In this document: positions 40,282 through 51,344 of the stretch, one piece after another
Position numbering within the stretch: the stretch's first letter is position 1
How the letters are laid out: each line of letters starts with the position of its first letter
From: Pseudotabrizicola sp.
GTDB lineage: Bacteria; Pseudomonadota; Alphaproteobacteria; Rhodobacterales; Rhodobacteraceae
Assembly (NCBI RefSeq): GCF_030656345.1
Contig: NZ_JAUSNR010000036.1
Coordinates: forward strand, 1-64,000
Length of the DNA: 64,000 nucleotides
Direction: 5' to 3'
Notes under the pieces: model-generated
Databases searched by the model: none
The model's input: the letters and a program-made list of their open reading frames with translations, nothing else
Told to the model about the DNA's origin: nothing
Position numbers and translations under genes: made by a program

Positions 40282-41034
40282 CTAAACCAGAAATCCGCCG
40301 TCGCTGTCGTCGCCGGTTTCATCCATCAGCGCGTCGATCGACGGGATGGTGACCTGCCGCTTGCCATCCAGCGTGATGATGCCATCGCGTTTAAGCGCAC
40401 TCATCTGTCGGCTGACGGTTTCCAGCGTCAGGCCAAGGTAGTCGGACATTTCCTCACGCGTCAGCGGCAGATCAAACGTGATCGACGCCATGGCCGCGCG
40501 GGGTTCTTTCAGGCTGGCATCGCGGCGGGCGATGATGGCGAGCAGACTGGCGATTTTCTCGCGCGCGGTCTTGCGACCCAGCAGCAGCATCCATTCGCGG
40601 GCGGCGTCCAACTCGTCCAGCGTCATCTCCAGCAGACGCTGCGCGATATGCGGCGTGCTGGCCATCAGCTCCTCAAACGGTTTGCGTCGGAAGCAGCACA
40701 TCACCAGATCGGTGGTGGCGGTCACGTCATAGGCGGCAGAGGAACGCCCGGGGCGGCCAACAAAATCCGACGGCAGCAGCAGGCCCACCATCTGGCGGCG
40801 ACCATCTTCCATGGTCTGGGTCAGCGTGGCGATGCCGGTGACGACCGAGGCCACAAAATCCATCTTGTCACCCGACCAGATCACAGTCTGACCGGCCTGA
40901 TAACTGCGGTAATATTTGATCTGTTCCAGCTGTGACAGCTCATCCGCTTCGCAGCGGGCACAGACGGCCCGGTGCCGGATCGGGCAATCGCCGCAATCCT
41001 GCATCTGGGTTCGGATTTCACGGTGGACGGACAT
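40282..41034 (-). CDS. fnrL: Oxygen-sensing regulator FnrL
   Basis: 250 residues. The N-terminal Cys14, Cys17, Cys25 and Cys28 (CGDCPIRHRAVCARC), with a possible fourth ligand later, suit a 4Fe-4S sensor. A beta-roll effector domain and the DNA-binding helix REEMSDYLGLTLETVSRQMSALKR follow. It is the alphaproteobacterial counterpart of Anr and regulates cbb3 oxidase, haem synthesis and photosynthesis genes in Rhodobacter. AAAGG precedes ATG 41034; a GTG 6 bases earlier is less likely. It is divergent from hemN across a perfect FNR box, which may also give autoregulation. Confidence 0.93.
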   Translation of the reverse strand: MSVHREIRTQMQDCGDCPIRHRAVCARCEADELSQLEQIKYYRSYQAGQTVIWSGDKMDFVASVVTGIATLTQTMEDGRRQMVGLLLPSDFVGRPGRSSAAYDVTATTDLVMCCFRRKPFEELMASTPHIAQRLLEMTLDELDAAREWMLLLGRKTAREKIASLLAIIARRDASLKEPRAAMASITFDLPLTREEMSDYLGLTLETVSRQMSALKRDGIITLDGKRQVTIPSIDALMDETGDDSDGGFLV

Positions 41035-41051
41035 GGCCACCCTTTCCCTAT

Positions 41052-41065
41052 TTGATCTGCATCAA
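41052..41065. promoter_or_regulatory. FnrL box between fnrL and hemN
   Basis: TTGATCTGCATCAA is a perfect TTGATnnnnATCAA dyad, centred about 41 bases before the hemN ATG and 24 before fnrL. It is close enough to the fnrL start to repress it and could act on hemN. Confidence 0.88.
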
Positions 41066-41099
41066 GGCAGATCTGGTTCTGTGCGGCGAAGATACGGGA

Positions 41100-42455
41100 A
41101 TGAGATATGAACCGCAACTTGCCCGGCTTGGTCTGTTTGACGCACGCGTGCCGCGTTACACCAGCTACCCCACAGCACCGCATTTCGGCGGATCGGTGGA
41201 TCATACGCTGTTTACCACCTGGGTCGAGGCTATTCCCGCAGGATCTGCGATATCGTTATATTTGCATGTGCCGTTCTGCCGCAGGCTGTGCTGGTTCTGC
41301 GCCTGCCGCACCCAGGGCACCCAGAGCGAAGCGCCGGTGATCGCATATGTGGCGACTCTGCTGGCCGAGATTGCCCTGTTGCGGCGGCACCTGCCGCAGG
41401 GCGTGACGCTGTCGCGGCTGCATTGGGGCGGCGGGACGCCCACACTGTTGCCCGCAGCACAGATCGAACGGTTGGCGGCGGCGGTGTTCGAGGCGGTGCC
41501 TCTGGGCGCAGGGGCGGAGTTTTCGGTCGAGATTGACCCGAACGAGATTGATGCCGCGCGGCTGGATGCGCTGGTGGCGGCGGGGATGAACCGCGCCTCG
41601 ATCGGGGTGCAGGATTTTGACCCGCTGATCCAGAAAACCATCGGGCGCGCGCAAAGCTATGAATTGACACGCGACGTGGCAGACATGATCCGCGACCGGG
41701 GGGTGCGCAGTCTGAACGCCGATATCCTGTACGGGCTGCCGCACCAGACCACGGCGCGGATGATCGATTCGGTGGAAAAGCTGCTGACCTTGTCGCCTGA
41801 CCGGGTGGCGCTGTATGGCTACGCCCATGTGCCGTGGATGAGTCGGCGCCAGCAGATGATCCCGTCTGACACCATGCCGACCCCGCAGGAACGCCTGCGC
41901 CTGTTTGAGACGGCCGCAGAGCTGTTCAACGCCGATGGATATACCAGCGTCGGCATCGACCATTTCGCCCGCCCGGACGACGGCTTGGCGCGGGCCTTGG
42001 CGGCGGGGACGCTGCGGCGGAATTTTCAGGGCTATACCGATGACACGGCCCCGGTGCTGATCGGGCTGGGCGCATCATCGATCAGCCGGTTTCCGCAGGG
42101 ATTTGCGCAGAATGTCAGCGGCACATCCGATTACACAAAGGCGATCCGGGCCGGGCGTTTTGCCACGCATCGCGGCCATGTTTTTGCCGGAGAAGACCAG
42201 ATGCGCGCCCGGATCATTGAGGCGCTGATGTGCGATTTCCACGTCTCGCGCGCCGAGATCCTGCGCGATTTCGACTGCACGCCGGACCGGCTGGACGCGC
42301 TGCTGCGCAGCGCGTCCGAGGCGTTTGGCGGGATGGTCACGGTGGATGCGGACGGGCTGACGATCCCGCCTGCCGCGCGCCCGCTGACGCGCATGGTGGC
42401 GCGCGCCTTTGACGCCTATAGCCAGACAGCGGCGCAGCATTCCATAGCGGTCTGA
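41100..42455 (+). CDS. hemN: Oxygen-independent coproporphyrinogen III oxidase (Rhodobacteraceae copy)
   Basis: 451-residue radical SAM enzyme. The start [25 protein letters not shown] is in register with the family. The cluster motif is [12 protein letters not shown], then [11 protein letters not shown] and [22 protein letters not shown], with a HemN C-terminal domain. Same reaction as the hemN at 28688-30070 but clearly a different lineage: WFCACR against YYCACNK. Divergent from fnrL with an FNR box between. A longer in-frame start at 40932 would run back through fnrL. Confidence 0.93.
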   Translation: MRYEPQLARLGLFDARVPRYTSYPTAPHFGGSVDHTLFTTWVEAIPAGSAISLYLHVPFCRRLCWFCACRTQGTQSEAPVIAYVATLLAEIALLRRHLPQGVTLSRLHWGGGTPTLLPAAQIERLAAAVFEAVPLGAGAEFSVEIDPNEIDAARLDALVAAGMNRASIGVQDFDPLIQKTIGRAQSYELTRDVADMIRDRGVRSLNADILYGLPHQTTARMIDSVEKLLTLSPDRVALYGYAHVPWMSRRQQMIPSDTMPTPQERLRLFETAAELFNADGYTSVGIDHFARPDDGLARALAAGTLRRNFQGYTDDTAPVLIGLGASSISRFPQGFAQNVSGTSDYTKAIRAGRFATHRGHVFAGEDQMRARIIEALMCDFHVSRAEILRDFDCTPDRLDALLRSASEAFGGMVTVDADGLTIPPAARPLTRMVARAFDAYSQTAAQHSIAV

Positions 42456-42514
42456 CCCTTGGGTCTTACATTGCGGTGGCCCTGACCCTACCTTTACGGG
42501 CAGGAGACACCGCA

Positions 42515-43519
42515 ATGCATCATTTTTCCCTACTCGATCTTTCCCCCGTGCCCGAAGGCAGCAGCACAGCTGATGCGCTGGCCAATACGGTTGCCCTTGC
42601 GCAACTGGCCGAAGCATCAGGTTATCACCGCTTCTGGCTGGCCGAGCATCACAACATGCCCGGTATCGCCAGTGCCGCCACCGCCATTGTGATCGGCCAT
42701 GTGGCGGGGGCGACGAAAACCATCCGGCTGGGTGCCGGGGGCATCATGCTGCCCAACCACGCGCCGCTGATCGTGGCTGAACAGTTCGGCACGCTGGAAA
42801 CCCTGTATCCGGGGCGGATTGATCTGGGGCTTGGCCGTGCGCCCGGCACCGATATGGCCACGGCACGAGCGTTGCGCCGGCATATGGCCCCGGACGACAG
42901 CTTTCCGCAGGATGTGGTGGAGCTGATCAATTATTTCGATCCCGCAGCCGAAGGGGCAGCCGTACGCGCCATCCCGGGTGAGGGTACGCAGGTGCCGGTC
43001 TGGATTCTGGGCAGCAGCCTGTATGGCGCGCAACTGGCGGCCTATCTGGGGCTACCTTACGCCTTTGCCTCGCATTTCGCCCCCGCGATGCTGGAGGATG
43101 CCTTGGCCACCTATCGCGCCACCTTCCACCCGTCACGCTTTCTGGCGCAGCCCTATGCGATGATGGCGGCGGGGGTCTGTGCGGCGGATACCGACGCCGA
43201 AGCGCAGTACCTGCGCACGTCGCAGATGCTGGCCTTTGCCCGGCTGCGCACCGGCAATCCCGGCAAACTGCCGCGCCCGGTGCATGATGTTGAAGCGCAG
43301 ATCCCGCCGCACGTTCGGGCGGGGGTGGATGCCGCGCTGTCAGTAGCGGCGGTGGGGTCTCGCGCGACCGTGCGGCGCGAGATGGCGGCGATGATTGACC
43401 GCTATCAGCCCGATGAGCTGATGGTGACCGGCATGATTCATGACCACGCCGCACGCCTGAAATCATTTGCGATTGCGGCAGAGGTACTGGCCGAACTGTC
43501 GCAGGCCAAGGCGGCCTGA
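42515..43519 (+). CDS. LLM-class flavin-dependent oxidoreductase
   Basis: 334-residue luciferase-like monooxygenase fold (bacterial MsuE/YhbW type). The N-terminus [59 protein letters not shown] and [27 protein letters not shown] are standard for the group. It should use FMNH2 to oxidise a small substrate; which one is unknown. AGGAG precedes the ATG at 42515. Convergent with the glycosyltransferase, 6 bases between stops. Confidence 0.87.
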   Translation: MHHFSLLDLSPVPEGSSTADALANTVALAQLAEASGYHRFWLAEHHNMPGIASAATAIVIGHVAGATKTIRLGAGGIMLPNHAPLIVAEQFGTLETLYPGRIDLGLGRAPGTDMATARALRRHMAPDDSFPQDVVELINYFDPAAEGAAVRAIPGEGTQVPVWILGSSLYGAQLAAYLGLPYAFASHFAPAMLEDALATYRATFHPSRFLAQPYAMMAAGVCAADTDAEAQYLRTSQMLAFARLRTGNPGKLPRPVHDVEAQIPPHVRAGVDAALSVAAVGSRATVRREMAAMIDRYQPDELMVTGMIHDHAARLKSFAIAAEVLAELSQAKAA

Positions 43520-43525
43520 GGCGGA

Positions 43526-44755
43526 TCAGGCCGTTGGCCCGAAGCTTTCGACGAAATCGACCATGCGCGGCAGGCAGATGCTGCGCAGGTCATATCTTTC
43601 CTGCGCCGTTGCCCGTGCGGTGCGGCGCAGGGGGGCATATTTTTCGGGTTGGGCCAGGGTGTCGATCAGCGACTGCGCCCACGCCTTCACATCGAAGAAA
43701 TCGACCAGCAACCCGTTTTCGCCCTGGCGGATCACCTCGGCCACCGGGGCGGTGTCTGAGCCGACCACCAAACAGCCCGCCGCCATCGCCTCCAGCATCG
43801 ACCATGACAGCACGAAGGGGTAGGTCAGATAGGCATGCACCCGGCTGATCTGCAGGATGGTGACAAAGGCGGCATAGGGCACTTTGCCCATGAAATGCAC
43901 CCGGTCCATCGGCAGCTGGTCCTGCACTTCGGACAGGATATGGTCTTTCCAGCCCTTTGCCCCCTTGGGCGGGCTGCCGTAGCTGACCTCATCCCCGCCG
44001 ACGATGACGGCATGGGCATTGGGCCGGGCGCTCAGCACTTCAGGCAGCGCGCGCATGAAGCTGTGATAGCCGCGGTACGGTTCCAGATTGCGGTTCACGA
44101 AGGTCAGCACCTCATCGCCCGCCCGCAATTTGCGGCCATCGGGCAAGGTCAAACTGGCCTGTGGGTCAGGGTGCAGCGCGGTGCAATCCACCCCGTCATG
44201 GATCACCCGGATCATGCTGCGCAGCGGGGCGGGGTAGGTGCTGGCCTGCCATGCGGTTGGCGCAACCCCGGCATCGGCATGGATCAGCGCCTGCCCCAGA
44301 TGCGCGGCGCGGCCCTGCGCGATCAAAATCTGGTCAAGGCCATAGGGCAGGAATTCCGGGTCATAGCCGACATCGGCCCCGACCCCGCGATAGTAGAATT
44401 CGGCATAGACGATCAGCTTTGCCTGCGGCCAGATTTCCTTGACAAACAAGGTTTCGCCCCAGCCGGAATGGCCGAAGATCACATCGGGATGATAGTCTTC
44501 CGCGTCGCGCAGTTGCGCGCAAGCGCGGGCGACGCTGACGCCCCGATCTGACATGATGGTATAATTCCGCCCCAACCGGGTTTGCGCAGGGTCTACCTTG
44601 GCCGGGGCGTGTTTGTAGCGCAGGGTGCGGATGGTGGATTTCCGGGTGTTTCCGGCATCGGTCAACGCCAGCACATCATGGCCACGCGCCGCCAGTTCCG
44701 GGGCCAGATGCAGGAACTGGCCCGGGAAATTCTGATGCAGGAACAGAATCCTCAT
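43526..44755 (-). CDS. GT-B glycosyltransferase, family 4-like
   Basis: 409 residues. The N-terminal half begins [32 protein letters not shown]. The C-terminal Rossmann half has LEPYRGYHSFMRALPEVLSARPNAHAVIVGGDEVSYG, PYVLSWSMLEAMAAG-like donor site (SWSMLEAMAAGCLVVGSDTAPVAEVI) and the EX7E motif. It probably builds a surface polysaccharide. Its ATG overlaps the yejF stop, so it is translated with the yejABEF operon. Why a glycosyltransferase joins a peptide importer is unclear. Confidence 0.88.
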   Translation of the reverse strand: MRILFLHQNFPGQFLHLAPELAARGHDVLALTDAGNTRKSTIRTLRYKHAPAKVDPAQTRLGRNYTIMSDRGVSVARACAQLRDAEDYHPDVIFGHSGWGETLFVKEIWPQAKLIVYAEFYYRGVGADVGYDPEFLPYGLDQILIAQGRAAHLGQALIHADAGVAPTAWQASTYPAPLRSMIRVIHDGVDCTALHPDPQASLTLPDGRKLRAGDEVLTFVNRNLEPYRGYHSFMRALPEVLSARPNAHAVIVGGDEVSYGSPPKGAKGWKDHILSEVQDQLPMDRVHFMGKVPYAAFVTILQISRVHAYLTYPFVLSWSMLEAMAAGCLVVGSDTAPVAEVIRQGENGLLVDFFDVKAWAQSLIDTLAQPEKYAPLRRTARATAQERYDLRSICLPRMVDFVESFGPTA

Positions 44756-46365
44756 GCCCCGGCCTGCGACGCTTCCCCCGGCGGTTTGCCAAAGGCGGCC
44801 AGCATCAGGGCGCGGGTGTAGTCCGATTGCGGCGCATCGAACACAGCGCGGGCATCGCCCGATTCCACCACATCGCCCGCTTTCATCACCATAACCTTAT
44901 GCGAGAGCGCCCGCACCACGCGCAGATCGTGGCTGATGAAGATATAGGCCAGCCCCCATTTGCGCTGCAGATCGCGCAGCAGATCGACGATCTGAACCTG
45001 CACCGTCATATCCAGCGCCGATGTGGGTTCATCCAGCACCACCAGCTTTGGCCGCAAAATCATGGCGCGGGCGATGGCGATACGCTGGCGCTGACCGCCG
45101 GAGAATTCATGTGGGTAGCGGGCCATGGTGGCGGGGTCCAACCCCACCTCTGCCATGATGGCCGCGACCTTTTCGCGCGAGGTGGCGGGGGTATCTGTGC
45201 CGTACAGCGCCAGCCCTTCAGATATGATCTGTTCCGCTGTCATGCGCGGCGACAGGCTGCCGAACGGGTCCTGAAACACCACCTGCATATCCCGGCGCAC
45301 CGGACGCAGGGCAGAGCCTGACAACGCCGAAATGTCGCGGCCCAAAATCACCACCGGCCCGGTCGATGGCACCAGCCGCAGGATGGCCAGCGCCAGCGTG
45401 GTCTTGCCGGACCCGCTTTCGCCGACAATGCCCAGCGTCTCGCCCGCGCGGACTGACAGCGTGGCATCGTTCACCGCCTTTACATGGCCCACGGTCTTGC
45501 GCAGGAAACCGGCTGTGATCGGGAACCAGACCCGCAGGGATTTGGTGCTGACCACTTCTGGCGTATCTGCCGGTACAGGGTCAGGCAGGCCAGTCGGCTC
45601 TGCCGCCAGCAGTTTTCGGGTGTAGGGGTGCTGCGGGTTGGCGAAAATCTCGGCCGTCGGCCCCTGTTCGACAATCTCGCCGCCCTGCATCACGCAGACC
45701 CGGTCGGCGATGCGGCGCACGATGCCAAGATCATGGGTGATGAACAACATGCTGAGGCCCTCGGACCGTTTCAGATCAGCCAGCAGGTCCAGGATTTGCG
45801 CCTGAATGGTGACATCCAGCGCGGTGGTAGGTTCATCGGCGATCAGCAGGTCCGGCCCGTTGGCCAGCGCCATGGCGATCATCACCCGTTGCCGCTGCCC
45901 GCCAGACAGTTGGTGCGGATAGGCCCCGAGACGGCTTTCGGCGTCGCGGATGCCAACCTTGTTCATCAGATCCAGAATCCGGTCGCGCGCCGCCGGCCCC
46001 GCCAGACCCTGATGCAGGGCAAGGCTTTCGCCCAATTGCCGTTCGATGGTGTGCAACGGGTTCAGGCTGGTCATCGGTTCCTGAAAGATGAAACTGATGT
46101 CATTGCCGCGCACCCGGCGCAGATCGGATTCTGACGCGCCGACCATCTGCGCGCCCTGATAGGTGACCGACCCGCTGACGATGGCGTTGTCGCCCAGCAG
46201 CCCCACAGTCGACAGCGCCGTGACCGACTTGCCGGAACCTGATTCGCCCACCAGCGCCACGGTTTCGCCGTTGCCCACGGTGAAGGTCACGCCCTTGACC
46301 GCGTCAATCACCCGTCCGTCCTGACGGAAGCTGATCTTCAGATCCTTGACCGCAAGCACGCTCAT
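44752..46365 (-). CDS. yejF: Peptide ABC importer, tandem ATPase YejF
   Basis: 537 residues with two full ATPase domains: Walker A GESGSGKS and GESGSGKT, signatures LSGGQRQR and FSGGQRQR, Walker B motifs [13 protein letters not shown] and [12 protein letters not shown]. The fused double ATPase is typical for YejF of the microcin C-type oligopeptide importer. Overlaps yejE (ATGA) and the glycosyltransferase. Confidence 0.93.
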   Translation of the reverse strand: MSVLAVKDLKISFRQDGRVIDAVKGVTFTVGNGETVALVGESGSGKSVTALSTVGLLGDNAIVSGSVTYQGAQMVGASESDLRRVRGNDISFIFQEPMTSLNPLHTIERQLGESLALHQGLAGPAARDRILDLMNKVGIRDAESRLGAYPHQLSGGQRQRVMIAMALANGPDLLIADEPTTALDVTIQAQILDLLADLKRSEGLSMLFITHDLGIVRRIADRVCVMQGGEIVEQGPTAEIFANPQHPYTRKLLAAEPTGLPDPVPADTPEVVSTKSLRVWFPITAGFLRKTVGHVKAVNDATLSVRAGETLGIVGESGSGKTTLALAILRLVPSTGPVVILGRDISALSGSALRPVRRDMQVVFQDPFGSLSPRMTAEQIISEGLALYGTDTPATSREKVAAIMAEVGLDPATMARYPHEFSGGQRQRIAIARAMILRPKLVVLDEPTSALDMTVQVQIVDLLRDLQRKWGLAYIFISHDLRVVRALSHKVMVMKAGDVVESGDARAVFDAPQSDYTRALMLAAFGKPPGEASQAGA

Positions 46366-47471
46366 TGAAAGGTCTTTCGCGGGTCAAAGGCATCGCGGAC
46401 GCCCTCAAAAATGAAGACCAGCAGCGACAGCATGATGGCAAAGGTGAAGAACGCGGTAAAGGCGAGCCAGGGGGCCTGCAGGTTCTGCTTGGCCTGTTGC
46501 GTCATCTCACCCAAGGAGGGGGAGGAAGACGGCAAGCCGAAGCCCAGGAAATCGAGCGCGGTCAGCGCGCCAATGGCGCCGGTCAGGATGAAGGGCAGCA
46601 GGGTCAGCGTGGCCACCATGGCGTTGGGCAGCACATGGCGGAACATGATCACCCGGTCGGGGACGCCCAGCGCGCGGGCAGCGCGGACATATTCGAAATT
46701 GCGCGCCCGCAGGAATTCGGCCCGCACCACACCCACCAGCCCGGTCCAGCCGAACAGCACCATCAGAAACACCAGTATCCAGAAATTCATGGTGAAAATG
46801 GCCGCCACGATGATGATGACATAAAGCGTGGGGGTGGCCCCCCAGATTTCGATAACGCGCTGAAAGATCAGGTCGGTCAGGCCGCCGAAATATCCCTGCA
46901 CCGCCCCGGCGGCGATGCCGATCACAGAAGTCAGCACGGTGACGATCAGCGCAAAGCTGACTGACAGGCGGAAGCCATAGATCACCCGGGCCAACACATC
47001 ACGGGCGGTGTCATCGGTGCCCAGCCAGTGCTGCGCATCGGGGGCGGACGGGGCGGCTTTGCCAATATCATTGATGGTGTTGTAGCTGTAGGGCACCGGA
47101 GCCCAGAGAATGCGGCCGGTCTGGACCGGCTCGCCTGCGGCGGTGCCGTTCGCGGTGGCCTCGGCCAGAATGCCCTCGGGATCGTCCCAGCAGGCCTCGG
47201 ACCCGGCGGCCATGATCAGGCAGCGCACCTCGACATCCTTGTACTTCGCCTCGGTCTGGAAATCGCCGCCAAAGGCGGTTTCGGGGTAGAAGCGGGCGAC
47301 AGGTGCGTGCCATTCGCCCCGGAACTGCACCAGCAGCGGTTTGTCATTGGCGACCAGCTCGGCACACAGCGAGACGCCGTAAAGGATCGAGAACAGGATC
47401 AGCGACCACCACGCGCGGCGGTTGGCCTTGAAGTTGCGCCAGCGGCGCTGGTTCAGCGGGGACAGGGCCAT
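46362..47471 (-). CDS. yejE: Peptide ABC importer permease YejE
   Basis: 369 residues. The start MALSPLNQRRWRNFKANRRAWWSLILF is the YejE pattern, followed by a periplasmic insert (residues about 40-140) and the permease fold with LGTDDTARDVLARVIYGFRLS and the EAA loop VRAARALGVPDRVIMFRHVLPNAMV. A longer frame to 47516 overlaps yejB and is not used. Second permease subunit of the importer. Confidence 0.92.
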   Translation of the reverse strand: MALSPLNQRRWRNFKANRRAWWSLILFSILYGVSLCAELVANDKPLLVQFRGEWHAPVARFYPETAFGGDFQTEAKYKDVEVRCLIMAAGSEACWDDPEGILAEATANGTAAGEPVQTGRILWAPVPYSYNTINDIGKAAPSAPDAQHWLGTDDTARDVLARVIYGFRLSVSFALIVTVLTSVIGIAAGAVQGYFGGLTDLIFQRVIEIWGATPTLYVIIIVAAIFTMNFWILVFLMVLFGWTGLVGVVRAEFLRARNFEYVRAARALGVPDRVIMFRHVLPNAMVATLTLLPFILTGAIGALTALDFLGFGLPSSSPSLGEMTQQAKQNLQAPWLAFTAFFTFAIMLSLLVFIFEGVRDAFDPRKTFQ

Positions 47472-47472
47472 G

Positions 47473-48621
47473 TCAGCCCCTCCGCTCGAAATCAATGCGC
47501 GGATCGACCCAGACATACATCAGGTCAGACAGGATGCCGACCACCAGACCGATCAGGCCAAAGAAGAACAGCGTGCCGAAGATCACCGGATAATCGCGTT
47601 CGACCGCTGCGCGGAAGCCAAGCTGGCCAAGCCCGTCGAGGCTGAAAATCGTCTCGATGATCAGGCTGGAACCGAAGAACACCGACAGGAACAGTGCCGG
47701 AAACCCCGCGATCACGATCAGCATGGCGTTGCGGAACACATGGCCATACAGCACGCGGCTTTCCGACAGGCCCTTGGCGCGGGCGGTCATCACGTATTGC
47801 TTTTTGATCTCGTCCAGAAAGCTGTTCTTGGTCAGCAGGGTCAGCGTGGCGAAACTGGCGATGGTCGAGGCGATCACCGGCAGAGTGATGTGCCACAGGT
47901 AATCCAGCACCTTGCCGATCATCGACAGCTGATCAAAATTGTCGGATGTCAGGCCGCGCAGCGGGAACCAGCGAAAATAGCTGCCGCCTGCGAACAGCAC
48001 TAAGAGCAGGATGGCGAACAAAAAGCCGGGGATGGCATAGGCCGCAATGATCACCCCGCTGGTCCAGGTGTCGAACCGTGATCCGTCACGCACCGCCTTG
48101 CGGATGCCCAGCGGGATCGAAATGGCATAGGCAATCAGCGTCGACCACAGGCCCAGCGTCAGCGAGACGGGCAGCTTTTCCCAAACCAGTTCCAGCACGC
48201 CGATCGACCGGAAGTGGCTTTCGCCAAAGTCGAACCGCATGTAATTCCACATCATGATGAAAAAGCGTTCCCATGCCGGGATGGCTTCTTTCACACATTC
48301 GGTGGCGCGGGCAGAGGGTCTGCCGGTAAAGTCGGGTGCGCAGACAAAGCGGGCAAAGCCGAACTGTACTTCCAGCTCGGCCAGAAAACCGGGGTCAAGG
48401 CCTTGGGCACCGACATAACCAGAATCGTTGCCCTGCTGGCCGATACCGGCATCCCCGGCCCCGCTGATTGCCTGAATGGAATCGCCACCGCCGTCGATGC
48501 GGGCAAGCACCTGTTCAATCGGCCCGCCGGGGACGAACTGGGTCAGAGCAAAGTTGATGATCATGATCCCGATCAGCGTCGGGATGATCAGTAAGATCCG
48601 CCGGAGGATATAGGCGCCCAT
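47473..48621 (-). CDS. yejB: Peptide ABC importer permease YejB
   Basis: 382 residues starting [34 protein letters not shown]. The long periplasmic insert near residues 45-130 is usual for YejB. The EAA loop is [25 protein letters not shown]. It starts 25 bases after yejA and ends 1 base before yejE. An open frame reaching back to 48840 lies inside yejA and is not used. Confidence 0.92.
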   Translation of the reverse strand: MGAYILRRILLIIPTLIGIMIINFALTQFVPGGPIEQVLARIDGGGDSIQAISGAGDAGIGQQGNDSGYVGAQGLDPGFLAELEVQFGFARFVCAPDFTGRPSARATECVKEAIPAWERFFIMMWNYMRFDFGESHFRSIGVLELVWEKLPVSLTLGLWSTLIAYAISIPLGIRKAVRDGSRFDTWTSGVIIAAYAIPGFLFAILLLVLFAGGSYFRWFPLRGLTSDNFDQLSMIGKVLDYLWHITLPVIASTIASFATLTLLTKNSFLDEIKKQYVMTARAKGLSESRVLYGHVFRNAMLIVIAGFPALFLSVFFGSSLIIETIFSLDGLGQLGFRAAVERDYPVIFGTLFFFGLIGLVVGILSDLMYVWVDPRIDFERRG

Positions 48622-48646
48622 GTGGCCTGCCTGCCTGTTGTTTTTG

Positions 48647-50509
48647 TTATCGCAGAACGCCGGCTGCCCGAAGCGCCTCTGCCTTTTCTGCGTTGTACCA
48701 CCAGAAATCGAGTTCGCCCAGAGCATAGGGCGGCAGGGTTTCCGGGTGCTCAAACATGTTGTAATAGGCAACCGTATGGGCGTCCTTGTACCACTGCGGC
48801 ACCCAGAACCGTTCGGCCCGCAGCACCCGGTCCAGCGCATGGGTGGCGACCGTCAGATCATCCAGCGACTCCGAGGCCATGACCACGTCAATCAGCCTGT
48901 CAACGGCGGGGCTTTTCAGGCCCATGATGTTGAAGGCCGAGACATCGGCGGTGTCCGACCCGTAGAACTGCTTGAGTTCCGAGCCCGAAATGTAACTGGA
49001 CCGGGCATTTCCGGTGATCATGTCGAAGCTATAGGACGGCGGGCGCGTCCGCGATTCCATCTGGGCATTGTCGACCCGGGTCAGCCTGGCATCGATGCCC
49101 AGCGCCTTCAGGTTTTCGATATAGGGGTTCATGATGCGGTCAAAGCTGGGGCTGTCGTTCAGCATTTCGACCGACAGCACCTGCCCCGCGGCGTTGCGGC
49201 GCATGCCGTCGCTGCCCACGGTCCAGCCCGCCTCATCCAGCAGGGCGCTGGCGCGGCGCAGGTTGGCGCGGTCCAGCTGCCGCTCACCCGAGGTGGCGGC
49301 CATGACCGGCTCTTCGGTCAGGATGGTGTCGGGCAGCAGCCCTTCGTCCACCAATGGCTGCAGGATGGCGGCCTCGGCCGGGGTGGGGGTTCCTGTCGCC
49401 TCCAGCCACGTGTTTTCCCAGATGGAATTGATGCGGGCGTAAAGGCCGTAGAACAGGGTGGCGTTTGACCATTCGTAATTGAACATCAGCCCGATGGCTT
49501 CGCGCACGCGCGGGTCCTGAAACTTTTCGCGCCGCAGGTTGAACAGGAAGGCCTGACCCGAAGCCTTGCTGCCATCAGGGATTTCCGCCTTGATGATCTG
49601 GCCATTCGCAACTTCGGGGAAATCAAAGCCGGTGGCCCATTTGATCGAGCTGGCTTCATTGCGGAAGGTGTAGTTTCCGGCCTTGAACCCTTCGAAAGCG
49701 GCGTCGTAGTCGGAGTAGTATTCGATGCGGATGGTGTCGAAGTTGCTGCGACCCTTGTTCAGCGGCAGGTCAGCACCCCAATAGTCGGGGTTGCGCACCC
49801 AGGCGACCGATTTGCCCACATCAATGCGGCCCGGCACATAGGGGCCGCTGCCCAGCATCGGGGTCATCGTGCTTTCTTCCAGGTCCAGCGCATTCGCCTC
49901 GTAATGCGCTTTGGAAATCACCGGCAGGCCGCCCATGCTGGCGGGCAGATCGCGGTAGGGCACGCCCTCTTTGAAGGTGAATTTGATGCGGTGCGGGTCC
50001 AGCACCTCGACCGTTTCGACCTGCGTGGCCAGAACGGTGCGAAAATCGGTCAGGCCTTTGGCCAGAAAGGTTTCATAGGTGAACATCACATCTTCGGCGG
50101 TCAGTGGCGTGCCGTCAGAAAACGTCACCTCGGGGCGCAGGTTAAAGATCACCCAAGCCCGGTCTTCAGGGTATTCCAGCGTGGTGCACAACAGGCAATA
50201 GGCTGCGCCGATTTCATCTGCGGTGCCTGTCAGGATCGATTCGTAAGGGGCCGAGGACAGGCCCGCCGCACGACCTTTGACGGAATAAGGGTTCATGCTG
50301 TCGAATCCGCCAAACGCCCAGATCGAGATCTCGCCACCCTTGGGGGCTTCTGGGTTGACGTAGGGCAGATGGGAGAAGTCGGCGGGCAGCTGCAATTCGC
50401 CAAAGGTGGAAATGCCGTGCGCGGTGATCACCGTTTCCTGCGCCCAGACCGGAGCCGACGCGATCAGAGCCACACCCAGTGCTGCGCATGTGCCATATGT
50501 CTGTGCCAT
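48647..50509 (-). CDS. yejA: Peptide ABC importer binding protein YejA
   Basis: 620-residue periplasmic binding protein, family 5. The signal peptide [23 protein letters not shown] is followed by [29 protein letters not shown], characteristic of Yej[23 protein letters not shown] and [21 protein letters not shown] are family-5 marks. It captures oligopeptides (microcin C-like compounds in E. coli) for YejBEF. First gene of the operon. Confidence 0.93.
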   Translation of the reverse strand: MAQTYGTCAALGVALIASAPVWAQETVITAHGISTFGELQLPADFSHLPYVNPEAPKGGEISIWAFGGFDSMNPYSVKGRAAGLSSAPYESILTGTADEIGAAYCLLCTTLEYPEDRAWVIFNLRPEVTFSDGTPLTAEDVMFTYETFLAKGLTDFRTVLATQVETVEVLDPHRIKFTFKEGVPYRDLPASMGGLPVISKAHYEANALDLEESTMTPMLGSGPYVPGRIDVGKSVAWVRNPDYWGADLPLNKGRSNFDTIRIEYYSDYDAAFEGFKAGNYTFRNEASSIKWATGFDFPEVANGQIIKAEIPDGSKASGQAFLFNLRREKFQDPRVREAIGLMFNYEWSNATLFYGLYARINSIWENTWLEATGTPTPAEAAILQPLVDEGLLPDTILTEEPVMAATSGERQLDRANLRRASALLDEAGWTVGSDGMRRNAAGQVLSVEMLNDSPSFDRIMNPYIENLKALGIDARLTRVDNAQMESRTRPPSYSFDMITGNARSSYISGSELKQFYGSDTADVSAFNIMGLKSPAVDRLIDVVMASESLDDLTVATHALDRVLRAERFWVPQWYKDAHTVAYYNMFEHPETLPPYALGELDFWWYNAEKAEALRAAGVLR

Positions 50510-50621
50510 CTGACCTTCCCCTTATCTGTCATCGCCGCTTTGATGCGGCTTTGATTCATTAGGGGAAGTAAAGCGCGGATTGTCGATGGCTCAAGTGGCG
50601 ATTGCGTGATCAGCGCAAGAA

Positions 50622-50654
50622 TTCAAAACGGCCGCCCCTTGCAGAGCGGCCGTT
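50622..50654 (-). terminator. Rho-independent terminator after cytochrome c gene
   Basis: On the minus strand AACGGCCGC, a 10-base loop, GCGGCCGTT then TTGAAT. 9-bp GC-rich stem (50627-50635 with 50646-50654), about 50 bases past the cytochrome stop. Confidence 0.75.
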
Positions 50655-50706
50655 GCCGTGGATTCGGGCTTTCAGGCCATGACTCTGGCCCGGTTCAGGT
50701 GCCAGA

Positions 50707-51222
50707 TCAGTTGATGGTGCCCAGATAGGCGATCAGATTGGCGCGTTCGTCGCTGCGGGGCAGACCGGCAAAGGCCATCTTGGTGCCCGGCGCATAGCCG
50801 CGCGGGTTTTGCAGGAAGGCGTACAGGTTTTCCGGTGTCCACGTCTCGCCAGCCATGCCCATGAGCGTGGCAGAATAGGCGTAGCCGTCAGACGCCGCTT
50901 TGGCCTTGTCGACGATGCCGTCCAAATGCGGGCCAACGCCATCGGCACCATCCAGCCTGTGACAGGCGCGGCATTTTGCGAACACGGCTTCACCCGCGCC
51001 AGCATCAGCGGCGGCAAAGATTGCCTCAAAGTCGGGGGCCTCTGCCACTTCGGCCGGGGCATCGGATACGCCGGTGTCGATCACATAGGCTTGTTCATGG
51101 CCTTCACCATGGCCGCCGCCGGTTGTGTACAGCGCGCTGGCTGCCCAGCCGCCCAGCAAAAACACCAGAAGCGAGCCGCAGACCGCCCCCAACACCTTGG
51201 TCATCGTCATCGTGTCGAACAT
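50707..51222 (-). CDS. Membrane-anchored cytochrome c (CycM/c552 type)
   Basis: 171 residues. An N-terminal membrane anchor (VLGAVCGSLLVFLLGGWAASALY), a Glu/Ala/Pro-rich linker to about residue 62, then one haem c domain with CRACH (Cys84, Cys87, His88) and axial Met149 in GTKMAFAG. This is the layout of Paracoccus cytochrome c552/CycM, which carries electrons from the bc1 complex to terminal oxidases. Divergent from pheA, a pairing common in Rhodobacteraceae. Confidence 0.9.
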   Translation of the reverse strand: MFDTMTMTKVLGAVCGSLLVFLLGGWAASALYTTGGGHGEGHEQAYVIDTGVSDAPAEVAEAPDFEAIFAAADAGAGEAVFAKCRACHRLDGADGVGPHLDGIVDKAKAASDGYAYSATLMGMAGETWTPENLYAFLQNPRGYAPGTKMAFAGLPRSDERANLIAYLGTIN

Positions 51223-51344
51223 GTCGCGCTTTCCCTTGGCATCTCTTTGCAGGGCTTCTACCCGCTTCCCTATACATGTTTCAAGGTGTAGGTGCGCGAC
51301 CTAATGCCCCTTTTTGTCCACGTTTATCTATCGGAGCCCGAAAC

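Noticed and set aside
27308..42455. A novel double oxygen-sensing supercluster with two FNR regulators and two hemN genes
   Set aside because: Each half matches the normal locus of a different lineage, and the ccoN switch explains the apparent duplication.
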